A DNA stretch of 64,000 nucleotides from Sipunculus nudus. Lineage: Eukaryota > Annelida > Sipuncula > Golfingiida > Sipunculidae. The stretch lies in NCBI GenBank assembly GCA_026874595.1, contig CM049308.1:16802001-16866000 (forward strand), read 5' to 3'. Both the position numbers and the translations under genes were made by a program. The notes beneath the pieces were generated by a model, which was not told the origin of the DNA, searched no databases, and saw nothing but the letters and a program-made list of their open reading frames with translations. This document shows, piece after piece, positions 47,236 to 59,384 of this stretch (the stretch's first letter is position 1; the number at the start of each line of letters is the position of its first letter).

Positions 47236-47785
47236 ACTGCGGTGCCAAGAAATATCAAGTAAATTAGGTAACTTGTATGCTCTTGTAACAGTTTCTGACA
47301 GGGAGATATGTTATGTCATGAACCAAAAAACCTTGGGTAATTGAAGTAGGTTCAGGAGTAAGATGATTCTGCAGTGAGTAAATACTGCTTTTAAGTAGGT
47401 TGATAAATGGCTTGATCAGTCCAAGGATATTCCTCCTAAATATAGCAGCAATTCATGTTAATCTTACCAGGGCTGTAATAAGTTTATATACAGTATATTA
47501 CTCAGTAATCACCAGTAGCTGCTATCCAACATACAAGGTCGGTGATTTACACTGATTTTATTCCCATTAGAGGTATGCCTTCAATTCTGACACGCAGTAT
47601 ATGGGAGCATGATTTTAGTCTTTTAAGTATCAGCCCCATGATCCATTTTGATATTTTTGCTGGTCATGGTTGGATAAGGGCAAGGACTGGAAATACAACA
47701 GTGAAGTAGTACAGGACAGTGTTGTGGTCTTATTGTGGGAATCTGCAAAAATATTTTGGTTGCCACTAAGCCTACACTAACATAA
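47236..47785. other. FOXN intron; no feature seen
   Basis: Ordinary AT-rich intronic sequence. Confidence 0.4.
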
Positions 47786-47851
47786 CCTACACTAACGGGA
47801 ACACCACTAGGTGGTAGAGTTATCAAGGTTTTACTGTATATATAGTTTGAA

Positions 47852-48476
47852 ATTGTATCCGCCAAAACAAAGTTTTGCAGATACTATGTTTTTGACCAGG
47901 TTCCATCGCCGCTGCAGCGTCAGTTTCCGGAATAGAACTCTGAGACCACTGGACAGATTTTTCTGAAAATTTACACAATTTTCAGATCATGTGAACTGGT
48001 CCCAAAATTTTCTGTGTTGACCTCTGACCTTTCCTCTCTCCAGTGGGTCCATCTGTGGGTCTGTTTTGACGCATTAACCCACATTTCTCGGGAACCGTTT
48101 GACTGATCAGGAAAAAAGCTTTGCACAAATGTAGCCCTTGGATAGCTTTACAACATACATAAAAATGGTGGCGCCACCTGCAACCATTTTTGCACAGCGT
48201 CCATCTGTTCATCTACCTTGGGATAATATCACTCATATCTCTGCATTGGTTGGACTTATCCACCTGAAATTTTGCATGTGTATACATCCTGGACAGCTTT
48301 CTTGATTTTATAACACATGGCGCCACCTACATTCACGTTAACGCTGCAGACATCCATGCTAATATGCAACACCTCACTCAGTTTCCCCTTGCCACTCAAT
48401 CCATGCCTCAGGTCACCCATCCCACTCTGATTTCGGCGGATACAAGTAGTCTCTTGTCGACTACCAGTATTCTAGT
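47852..48476 (+). mobile_element. Family B element, copy B3 (shortest core)
   Basis: The left end ATTGTATCCGCCAAAACAAA and right end TTTCGGCGGATACA, then TTCTAGTT, give the clearest terminal inverted repeats of the family (GTATCCGCC...GGCGGATAC). The core is about one dimer with GGTGGCGCCACCTGC near 48166 and TGGCGCCACCTAC near 48320. It lies in the FOXN intron in the same orientation as the gene. No coding capacity. Confidence 0.78.
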
Positions 48477-49987
48477 TGTTTTCTGATTGTGACAGCTGTC
48501 AAACACAACCACCCTACAAACCGAATACACCACAAGAGGTTACTGGAGTTTTTACCGCACTTGTGAGGATTACTGTTCCCTGCTTCGAATAAATCTCAAA
48601 TAACTGCATCACTGACACAAACTCACAAACTCAAACACAAATGGGATTTTCTTATACTTGAGTCAAAAGGTATTTTATTGTTATATCAGCCTGGCATAGC
48701 AGGATATATCGGTTATGTTTGCATGGATTTCTCTTTTCTTCCCCAATGGCTCCACTTGTAGAGTAATGCTTTGTCTCTGAGATATAGTGGAAGTAGCTCA
48801 TACTCTTGTCATTACGTTGTCAACACTTGTTGTAATCTGGGACTTGCCAGGACTGCTCCTTTGAATGTTTTTTCAGTCAGCAAAGGTTCCTCATGGCAAT
48901 CCCCATGTAAATACACCAGGAAATTAGAGGTACACTCAATATAAAGGGTAATATCAATCAAGTACAGTACAGTAAACCTCCTAAAAAATTAAGGAATAAA
49001 ATTTTGAACTTTAGCTTAAACTTGATCAGTTAATTGTTATGGGATTCAAATCCTAAGCCAGCTCAAATAAGGGGCACCGTTTCCACTGAGACTGGAGAAG
49101 GTCTTGAGCATAAATTAGATGTTCATTCATGGATAGTTAAAATAGCGATCAATAGGAAACATACATTAACATCCAGATATGGGTCTCGATTAAATTAAAT
49201 TTTAATTAAACTTGATTAAATTCATTTAAAAAAATGCTAGGCCAGATTTTGTGTCCTCTTTCTTATTATTCCAGATGATGGTCCTAGACACTAGAATGTC
49301 AGAGAACTGGCTCCCTGGGATTTTAAGAAAGTACAACATTTAGTCTTATTTCTCCCTCTTTAACAGTTGAATTGTCCTCACTGACCTTTTGCAGTGCAAT
49401 GTGTCATGATTTTGGGTGAAATTACATGGGACCTTTTTAGTACATAAACCATGTTTTTTCCCATAAAGAATATGTTACAGAGTTGTGCGTGTCATGAATG
49501 ACATAATCACTCATGCCTGTTTATACGTTACTATGGTGATGAGCTTGTCATGAAGTCAGGTTCATCCCCTGTACAGGGTGACTTCAGGCATGGGCGGCTG
49601 AATATAATAGAAAGAACACATCCCATGGACCTGGAGGTTAACTGGTGTCATGGTTCAATAAACACTCCTCAATATATCAGCTGGGCGTGCACATACCCTG
49701 CGTGTGGATGAAATGTGTCATTGAGTAGACTAAGTGATGCACAGTGTTTGCATTTTGGCTCCCACTCCGCCAGATCTCCGAAGCACTCAGTAGCTTGAAT
49801 GGCCATTTTATTATACTGGTTAGGACTGTTTTCAGTGGCTTTCATTTGGCACGTACTTAAGAACTGGTGTGTCACATGACACTTATTGTAGCTGATCAGA
49901 AATAATATATGTGTTTCTACACTTAACGGAAATATTGTTATACTGTATTGCTAGTGTTGTCCCAGTCCCAGTCCCAAACGTGATGCG
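48477..49987. other. FOXN intron; no gene seen
   Basis: Mixed composition. A weak X-box-like GTTACTATGGTGAT is at 49527-49540. No exon supported. Confidence 0.4.
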
Positions 49988-50001
49988 GTTGCCATGACAA
50001 C
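49988..50001. promoter_or_regulatory. RFX/X-box-like palindrome
   Basis: GTTGCCATGACAAC, within a GC-richer, repeat-free patch (about 49970-50290) in the FOXN intron. Confidence 0.45.
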
Positions 50002-50660
50002 AAGATGCCAGCTGCTGCGACCAGGGGCCTCCCACCCGCTGGTGATTCTAAACCAAATTGGTTGTCTTCCTGGAGAATGATTGGCTGGGCCAAAGCAACA
50101 GCAATTGGTATTGAACTGTTTCAGCCCAAGCCATTTCCTGGTTTCATAACCTGCTGTTACAAGTCCAGCCCTTGAAGCCAGGCTACAGCGTTCCTCTGTT
50201 GTTACATCTCCTGAGCTATTGTAGTATTCCAGCGCCATCTGTTCCCTGTGACTGTTTGTTCACTGTGGTTTTGTCTGGGCTGCATCCAGTCAAAAAGCCT
50301 GCTGCACCAGTTCTGCTCCAATATATATTCTGGCTTTATAAACAGCCATTATTGCTCTTATTTAATATTGCTTAACATACAGAGATTTCCCTAGTCTGAA
50401 GGTCATACTCTGCTCTTTTGGAACATATTTTATGACTTAAATTGTGAGAACATGATCAGGCTTGATAATGTGGCACTTAGTATTGAATGGAGCTTAAGAA
50501 AACGAGTGACAGTTAGGCCCTGTAGGGCAAGTAACATCTGGCATATACTTGCCCTACATGATTCTACGTGTCCTACAGAAATCAGTGATTACACACACAA
50601 ACAAGTGTGTCCCATTTGATAATTTTGCACCAGTGAACATGTACATATGTTGCTGCTTTT

Positions 50661-52206
50661 TAGCTCAGCTGACTTTCAGTCATGCTGGGCTATAGCGTTG
50701 GGTCTTTGTCCGTCGTCCGTCTGGCCGGCCGGCCTTCCTTCCGTAACTGTAGGGGCTAGGGCCATGAACCCTATGCAGTCTTAGAGGTTCTAAAAAGATC
50801 TCCTTGCAAACCTGATATTAGGTCACTGCGACCTATATTCTCGAAGTTATGGGGTGTGTTTGCACCCCCCAGAAATAATTCTTTTAGCCAAAATTTTCAT
50901 CCAGAACCTTCCATCTTTCATATACAGCTCACCTACCAACAGGGGAAGAACCATAATTATTTTGAGGTCAAAGGTCAAGGTCACAGAACCAACTTCTTTG
51001 AAAAGCCTGTGGATGCATTTTACCCCAAACCTTTCATCCCAATTCTTTGATCTTTCACATATAGCTCACCTCCTAAGTGGGAGAAGAATCCTATAATTGT
51101 TGAGGTCACAAGGTCAAAGGTCAGGGTCACAGGATCCAATTCTTTGAAAAGGTTGTGGACACATTTCAAGCTAGACCTTTCATTCCAAACCTTTCAGCAC
51201 TGATATCACTTCTCTGCCAACAGGGGAAAAGACCTGTTGATTTTGAGGTCAACAGCACCCTCTTCTTGCGTGGAGTCATTTTCAGGCAAACTTTTCAATC
51301 TATACTTTCCATATATATGGCTTACCTACCAATAGGGGAAGAAGCCTATTGATGTTGGGTTCAAAAGGTCAAAGATCAAGGTCACAATATTGTTCTAAAT
51401 GCTTGTGAACATATTTCAGGTGAAATTGTTCAACCCAAACCTTCAGTCTTTCACATATGCCACATCTGTGCATCACTGAATGTGATTCAAACTTCATATT
51501 TATGGGTCTTTTTGCATGAAGAAATAACTAATTGACTTTGAGGTCAGCTGGTCATGAGGTTAAAGGTTGCAGGTCTAAGTTATTCACTCATTGGTTGCCA
51601 AGTAATTACACCTGGCCATATGTAAGTGGTTAGTAGTTACCCATCATTTAGAAAGAATCCAGTTGATATGTTGGCAAAAGGCCAAGGTCATAGGTCAGGG
51701 ATGTTCACAATAACTTATTTTGTAGACCATCTCTATTTTTCTTGTTTTCTTGTATATATAACCATGGCACTCACAACTGGTACATCTCAATGTGTGCCCA
51801 TAATTGTCAGTGACACTTGTGGTATATGACTCCCTTTTGTATCAGCTCATGGAGTGATAAGGATATATCATTAGTGCATAACAAAAACACTGTTGCTGGA
51901 ATACTTTGACCAGGCATTAAGACTATGAGAGTTAAGTGTTAAGGTTTAGCTACTGATTTATAAAATGATGGGAACATTTTGCAGTTTATATCATGGAATC
52001 ATAGCAATGAACTTAGTTTTCCAGTTAAAGTTTACACATTTTTTCTCTATTTTTGAGATATATAAATACAGACTTAATCTTGGCCTGTTGGTTAATCTGT
52101 TTGATGCTTCAGTTGAACGAGTATTTACTACCATTCTGATGATAAAATTTCCTTTTGCGAATCTCTTCCCAGTCAGCTGAGCGTCATGACCCATGGGTCA
52201 CTTGTT
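50661..52206 (+). mobile_element. Family A element, copy A4 (~130-150-bp core with AGGTCA arrays)
   Basis: Left end AGCTCAGCTGACTTTCAGTC, then GTCCGTCGTCCGTC. Right end AGTCAGCTGAGCGTCATGAC, then CCATGGGTCACTTGTT (52171-52206), nearly identical over roughly 70 bp to the right end of A1 (also TCTGATGATAAAATTTCCTT upstream). The core repeats CTTTCACATATAGCTCACC, then AGGGGAAGAA, then GAGGTCAAAGGTCAAGGTCA, then CTTTGAAAAGCTTGTGGACA-like blocks every 130-150 bp, as in A2. No transposase frame. Confidence 0.78.
50965..50983 (+). promoter_or_regulatory. Nuclear-receptor half-site array (DR1 + DR0) in A4 core
   Basis: AGGTCA-A-AGGTCA-AGGTCA: three perfect half sites. The first two form a DR1, the RXR/HNF4-type arrangement. 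The next core unit (51103-51129) has AGGTCA, AGGTCA, AGGTCA and GGGTCA; another (51366-51384) has AGGTCA, AGATCA and AGGTCA. Confidence 0.5.
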
Positions 52207-52389
52207 TTTGTTAATAATATTTCCATTTTAGTATTTGCAGAGATTAAGATGTAGGTGATTTAAGATAGAGACATTACAATATGATTTCATTTCTCCAAGA
52301 CTAGTTTTCATTCAGGCCTTGAGTAAAGGCTTATGTTGCACCAACTTACCCAGCAGTAGGAGCCCACTTTTGGTAGCCCTACCACCATT

Positions 52390-52900
52390 TTTCATGTCTT
52401 GATTCCAGGGGAGACATGTTGTCAGTAGTTATCTTGTGAACACGATAACTTTTGAAGGGTCCATATTTACCTCCAAAATTGGAAACACTTATTGTTCCTA
52501 CCAAAATCTCGGATAAGTTAGAGACCTGGTGACCTTGACCCTCATCTTTAGGGTCAAATCTGCCAAAATGTAATATTTTTGTAAACCACATAACTTTATT
52601 TCACATTTTGTCCTCAAATTTAGTACACAATTGCTTATTAAGTATTGCAGATTTTCCTGTCACATTTGACACATTGTTTTAACCGAGTTCTTGAAATATT
52701 TTGGGTACTGGTGACCTTGACATTGATCTTCAAGGTAAAATTGATGCAATTTTAGGATTGTGACCTCAATAACTTTGGATATACTGAAAATTTTTTCTTC
52801 AAATTTGACACACTAGTTCCTACTGCCAAAATGTTGTAGGAGTTCAAAAAGCAATGACCATCTTCTAGATCAAATCTGTTAATCTAGAATCATTGTTTTG
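52390..52900 (+). repeat. Tandem repeat with GGTGACCTTGAC blocks
   Basis: CTGGTGACCTTGACCCTCAT (near 52522) and CTGGTGACCTTGACATTGAT (near 52703) share the following TCTT...AGGT sequence, and a third decayed block sits near 52850, giving a unit of roughly 150-180 bp. TTTGACACA...AGTTCCTACTGCCAAAAT also recurs. Family unknown. Confidence 0.55.
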
Positions 52901-54841
52901 AGATTGTGCATATTTTACTACTTACCTTTATGGTTTGCCCACAGGGGGGGGGGGACATATCTGTTTTTGCACTGTATTTCTAGTCTGGAACTGTCCATGC
53001 ATAAGGCTAAAGAATAAGCCAGAAGTCCTGATTTTTGTTAAGATATTATCTAGAGCAAACGTAAAAAAAATATCTTTATAAAATTTCATAAAATGATTAT
53101 TTGCTTTCAAAGCACTGTTGGATTTGTACCTCCTTTGCCTGGAGCCTTTATCACAAATGTGCACAGAATTTCCTAAATGTTTTACAGATTAAAGCAGAAT
53201 TTAGTCCATGCGAGTGCCATAAAAAGGATTCTTTAAATAAATAAAAAAAATTTATACAATAAAAAAATTTGATGATTATTTTTCATGCAAGGCAAAGAGT
53301 CAATTTACAATTCTTTTTAATTTTGTAAACACTGCTTGTACACCAGGCTTGGTTCAGGTTCAGAGGACTACAGCTGATCATGCCCATTTCCTGATCCAGA
53401 TAATGTGGCAGTGTCCTAAATGGTTGATTAATTAAGTGGTTAGCTCCTGCAAGAGGCTGCTAATGACTGCTATGTCATGATATTAGCTGCAGTCTCACAT
53501 GATCTCACACACACTGTGTTTATGGCAGGATACCATTAATTGGGACAGAAATTGATGAAGGTAAAAGGCCAGAGGGAGATGAAGGGGGATGTCCCAACTT
53601 GTATCACAAATAGTTACTTATGCGCATTGCTGACAATGTTCAAGATCAGTATGATGAAAGAAGTCTTTATTTATCAGCATAAGAGGTCTGGCCATACTCT
53701 GCCAAGGCCTGCAGTATCCTGCAGCAGAGATCGTCGGTCTCTCACTCATAGATTGCACTACAGATAGTTTTGTTCAACATGCAAACATGACCTCATAGAT
53801 ACACATTCATAAAATGACTTAGTTCAGTCTGACATGCCTGAAACTGAGCTTGTATTTATGAAATGTAAAATGTGAATTATTCCCTAAAATATTTCTTAGT
53901 AAACAAATATGCCATCACCTTACATCATAACAAGAGTGACCAGAAAAGTCTGGGTTTAAAATGTATGAGGTCAGCATGGCCCTGTACAAATCAGGGATAG
54001 AAATGTCCAGGGCTTCAAATGTTGCAGTCTTGGGGGCCAGAGTAAGTTAATGTAACAACAGTCCAGTTAGGATGATAACTCCGTCCTTCAGGACCAAAAG
54101 CAGTAGGATTTACCGTAGCTGTCAATAAATTGAAAAATAATTAAGAGAAGTAACTAAGTTTATGAAATGAAATGTTTCAAGAAGTCATGAATTAGTCATG
54201 ATCTGTTGTAAGAATTCACAGAAAGTTGTAAAAAAGTTTGAAAAAAAGTTTGAAAATTTAGAGCACCATTGGTTTTAATCTTTATGTGCAGCTAAAAATT
54301 TAGTTAAAATTAATACAAATATTTCAAGAAATCACAAATATATCTCTTTAGAAGCAAAAAAATCAAGTCACTGGGTGAAAAAGTGCTAGAGGAAGTGGCT
54401 TTGGAAAGAAACCCTGTAAAGGTCAAAAGGTTCAAAAGTGAAAATATCTTTGAAGAACTGACATATTATTAGTGCTAATTTCATACCAACTGATGAAATT
54501 TTTACAGAAACTTTGAAGATTATCTTCAGAAAAAAAAATTGTGGTTAAATGTTATAGCTGCTTATAGAAGAACAAGTGATATGTTCCTGTTTCAATAAAA
54601 AAAAAATATTTATTTTGATGACTCCAGGGAATCTGCTGCGTAAAGCACATACCTTTTTGGTCCAGGGATAAACATGATCATGTGACACATGCAGTGACTG
54701 GTTCATACATTTCCTGTATAACTGTTATAGATGATGACTAGTACTGTTCATCTGTCAGTGAATGCTCAGTTTATGATGACAATTTCTGCAGTATTTTGTA
54801 TCACATATATGGTATGTTTATCAACAGATATGTAAATAGAA
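52901..54841. other. FOXN intron; no gene seen
   Basis: G-run near 52943-52954. Otherwise AT-rich without recognised features. Confidence 0.4.
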
Positions 54842-55243
54842 TTAAGCTGTGTTTCCATTCATCCGTAAATCTTGTACGTCTCGTACGCAAAAAATCAGAT
54901 CCCTCTTTTTAAGATGAACTGTTTCCATATGTACGTTTTTATGGCTCCGCATGCGTATCCGCAAAAACGGACAGCATCGAAACGGATGGATGAGCGATTC
55001 ATCCGTTTTGCGGATGGCAAAAATGCCTACATTTCCCTACAGTGCCCCGGCGCCAGGTGTGATAAGACATATTGAAATTCTTCCGGCCTGTGGTCCTTGC
55101 AGTTTCAAAAGAGGCACATGAAAGGGTATCCGCAAGAAAAACGTCCATACTTATGGAAACAGTTTTTGCGGACTGCGTACTATGGAATGGACGTACGTCT
55201 TTTGCGGATACGTTTTTTGTTGATACATGGAAACACAGCTTTA
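54842..55243. mobile_element. 396-bp MITE with AGCTGTGTTTCCAT TIRs and TTA duplications
   Basis: The element spans 54845-55240, starting AGCTGTGTTTCCAT and ending ATGGAAACACAGCT, a perfect 14-bp TIR flanked by TTA at both ends (54842-54844 and 55241-55243). A 3-bp TTA duplication suggests a PIF/Harbinger-type MITE. The interior is unusually CpG- and CGGA-rich: ATCCGCAAAAACGG and CCGTTTTGCGGAT (about 54957-55015) form an inner hairpin, and TACGT/CGTAC blocks recur. Short open frames inside are not genes. Confidence 0.82.
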
Positions 55244-56422
55244 AACCTTTTGTCTAACATAATGTAGCTCTGTTGTACTCAAGTATCCATGAAAATTATA
55301 ATTTCGTAATAATTCCAATTATTCCAGTATTTAAACTTCACACGGTTTTCATTGGTCCCATCACAATTTTTATGTATTTTAGTACTTATAAATGTATTGA
55401 TTGTCATTTGGCAAAGATAATAACTTAATACTTTAAAACTCAGGTGTAATTTAAAATAAAATTAAAAAAAAAAACAGCAAAAGAACATAACTAACATTTG
55501 AGTAGGTCCAAATAAATATGGTAAGGTGTTTGACCAGTGATGTCATGGCATCAGACAGAGTTTCAAGATACCAACAACTAATGTCATCACCTTAAGTGAG
55601 TTATCTACCTCTGTCAGTATTTCATGATCACATCCTTAATTCATTATCCTCAAACAGAGGACACTGCCATCTGCTGGCGATAGAAGGCATGGATTTATAA
55701 GGAAAAGATGTCCTCTTCTCCATGATTAGATTAAAATCCTGTTTTTTGGTGAAAGAGAATTAACAACAGAATCTGTAGAATTTATCATAAAGTTTAAAGT
55801 AACTTTTAATAGTAATGGGATAAAATCATTAGAGGTTGAATAATCATCTTTAGATGAATGAGGGTTATCTGGCACTTAATAGAAATTCATGAAATAATAT
55901 AAAGGAAATTTCGTTTGTGGAATTTGTGCTTCTCTGTCTGAGAGGCTGTCCATACCAGTTTATACATCCAGAAATTGGGACTATATGTACTTGAGTATGA
56001 CAGCTGTATGTAATTAATGACCTTAAACAAGGTGGTGTTGGCTGGACTGCTCCTTAGAGACGGTTTCTCTTTGTGAATTAAACTAGCTATCCAGCACGAT
56101 TAGTTTCATGGTAATAAATGTGAGTCTGTAATTGAGTTATTGCAAGTTCTCTGAAGAAAGATGTGGCCAGTTCAGTGGATTTCAATAGCACTGAACATTT
56201 TGAATAATTTATATGGTTAGCTGGCTAATATAGAGTTGCATGTGGTTCCACCCATTCTTTGCTTCCCTGAAAACTTCTAAGTGTAATGGCTCATTTATAC
56301 ACTTTTTGTCTATTCCGGTTGTTAATATCATTGGAGAGCAGCGGTTATATGGGGCACCCATTCCCCAGACCATTTTCGACAACTGGGCTACAGTTCATTG
56401 GTTGCCTCAGCCTCCGTTGTTG
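55244..56422. other. FOXN intron; no gene seen
   Basis: AT-rich. Composition becomes more balanced from about 56330. Confidence 0.4.
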
Positions 56423-56436
56423 GTTGCCATAGTAAC
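56423..56436. promoter_or_regulatory. RFX/X-box-like palindrome
   Basis: GTTGCCATAGTAAC in a GC-richer, repeat-free patch (about 56330-56590) just upstream of A5. Confidence 0.48.
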
Positions 56437-56769
56437 AGGGTCTGCTATTGCCCCAACTATCTTGCTGTCTGTGCATTGGTATGGCTTGACAAAACTGAGG
56501 AGGATGGCTAAACACAAGAGCCACAACAGGATAGAAAATGAAAACCGGTGTTTGGTTTCCTGTAGTAGCCTGTAAAACAGTGAATCTTAAAGTTACTGCT
56601 ACTGCGTGCATAGGAAATCCTGACAGGGAGTCAGGGCTGCTGAGCTGTTCCATGGCTCCGTGCTAACAGTACACATAAATAGTTAACATTAAATTAAAGT
56701 GACATTTAAGATATTAAAGTAAAACAGTCCTCTTAATCTTTCCATTACTGAGATGGGGCTGTTTTTGTT

Positions 56770-59384
56770 AGCTCAGCTGACTATAAGTCATCTGAGCTAT
56801 AGTCGTGGTCCATTGTCCGTCGTCCGTCCGTCTGTCCGTCCGTCCGTCCGTAGATGAGGCACGTTTTGAAACCGTAAGATCTAGGAATCCAAAATTCGGC
56901 ATAATGTTAGATGTCCCCAAGATCTCCTACCAAGCCGAAAACTGGGTCTTTTCGACTTCGTTCCTTTGAGAAATTAAGGAAAAACCTCAATTTTTTATTA
57001 AAAACCTATTTTCACACTTCAGGACTGCCTAATATCAAAACCACTCATCTGTTTTTCCTCATATTTACCATAAATATTCCTCTATATAGTTCCTATGTAC
57101 ATTCAAGAAATTATGTCTGTATTATGTAATTTAAAAAAGTTGTGGACCCAAACATAATGCATTTTGTAAAAAATCAGGAAAGATATTTGATCACTTAACA
57201 CAAAACATGTTAAAGCTATGGACCTTTTTTCCAGTAATATAGCTTTAATTAATCAAAATTAAATTGTATACCAAAAATTAGATGAAAATCTTTTAAATTT
57301 TTAAAATATTAATAAAAATAAAAATTTGGTACCTTAAATTTTGCCCAACTTTGACCATGGCACGTTTTTTTCCTGTGAGTACTGTGGATTTAATTTTCAC
57401 AGCATGTTTTTGTTACCTTTTCAACTATTAACACCAAAAATTTGAAACCAGTTGATCAAAAACTGTAGATTTTATTCAAGTTTTCAAGCACCATGTAACA
57501 TATTGTTTACATCAAGCTAGTGTTATGCAGTTTGCAAGAGCTCAGCTCCCCAGCTTCAGCTCTTAGTTCCTTAAATTCGGCATACAGCTAGATGTCTCCA
57601 AAATCCCCTACCATGCCAAGAATTTGGTCACTAGGACTTAATACCTTCAAGATATTAATGAAAAACTTCATTTTTCCATTAAAAACCCATTGTTACACTT
57701 CAAGACTGCCTAATATCAAAACCACTGATCTGACTTTAATCATAAATAATATACATATTTTTCATTCTCTATGCACATGCCAGAATGATGTCAGTATTGC
57801 GTAATTGTTTTAAGTTATGGGCCCAAACATAATGTACTTTGTAAAAAATCAAGAAATATATTTACTCCCTTAACAAGGGGATTGCTGAAGCTAGAGATTT
57901 TTTGTCAGGGATGTAACATTATTTAATCAAGATTCAATTGAATTCCCAAAATTAGTTATGAATTTTTCAAATTTTATAAGTTATTAGTATAAATGTAAAA
58001 TTAATAACTTAAATTTTGCCCAACTTTGACCATGGCACGTTTGTTTCTTGTGAGCACTGTTGATATATTTTTCATATCATGCGTACATAAGGATTTCAGC
58101 TTTTAAGTTTAGAAAGCTGAAAGAAATTGGCCAAAAATTGTAGCTTTTATAAATGTTTTTATGAGACCCTGTCAGACTTTGGCTCTCTCCAGCCCCTCTT
58201 GAGTCACCTGTATGTTGACCTTGTTGAACTTTCAGCAAATTATGCATGCTTGAGGCGAGGCATACAGGGGAATCCAGGCAGCTTATGGCCAGCCACAGTT
58301 GATCCAGGTGTCCAACCCAACTCATCTAGTAGTTTTAACCAATTACATAACAATAAACAATAAATTAATAAATTTTTATTGGTTTTTAATAAAAAATTAA
58401 AGAAAAATAGAAAAGGAATTTGTTAGTTTATAATAACAGGAAATTAACTTGCAGTTACTGATGATATAAGAATCTTGTATCGATGGATAGAATGTCACGT
58501 ATTCCAAATAACACCATGCAGTCACCTATGGTATTTTTCAGTTCAATTTTAATGATAAAGAAGTAAATCATATCATTCATTACTAATCATTAGGGATCAT
58601 ATGATGGAAATTAATGATAGACAAAGATGCAGTTGATAATATTAATCTAGATTCCTACTGTGTCTAGTGTGTACATTGATGTGAAATTAGTCCAAAATGA
58701 ATTTATTACAGTTATTTTTTAATATAAATAAAAGCCATAAAACCAGGTACTTATGATCATTATTTAAATGTGTGAATTTTGTATATTCTGGATTCTCAAC
58801 ATCATTGTTTGGTGAAAACTGAATAAATACCAGTCATGGTGCGAATACTTTGTAATTGTATTTATATACGAATATGATTATGTACTCCATTATAAAATTT
58901 CTTGCATAAAGAATGGGAATTCAGGTAAAAATGAAAGTATATGAATACCAGTGCAAATACTTTCAAAATGTATTCATGAATGCATTCATGAATATATTCT
59001 TTAATATTATTTTAATAATCATTTCAGTTATATTTCATTTAAAAAAATCATATGATTATTAAAAAAAAAAATAATTTTTGGGACAATATTTGTAATTTTT
59101 TTTAATTAATAGTTAAACCCTTATATTATATATTCTGCTTATAAGTTATATGGCCAAGTCAAAATCTGTGTGACAATAGCACTCCATTTGTTAATAAAAT
59201 AAATGAAATAAATCCTCTTCCCTGTCTCCAAAGGTACTATCAAAATCAAACATAAGCTAAACAACAACAACTCATAATACAGCTTATATTTATTACCACA
59301 CAAAACCAGCATGTGCCTCATTTCTAAATAATATTTTTTTATCATATATAACAGCTGAGCGTCGTGACCCATAGGTCCCTTGTT
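56770..59384 (+). mobile_element. Family A element, copy A5 (third core type)
   Basis: Left end AGCTCAG (56770-56776) and CTGAGCT (56792-56798), then GTCCGTCGTCCGTCCGTCTG. Right end ACAGCTGAGCGTCGTGACCC, then ATAGGTCCCTTGTT (59351-59384). The core consists of two units (about 56880-57570 and 57575-58100) sharing ACTTCAGGACTGCCTAATAT-like, TTGCCCAACTTTGACCATGG and GGCACG blocks. This core type is shared with A3 but differs from A1 and from A2/A4. About 58150-58370 carries unrelated, less AT-rich DNA (GAGACCCTGTCAGACTTTGG), probably a later insertion. Confidence 0.75.
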
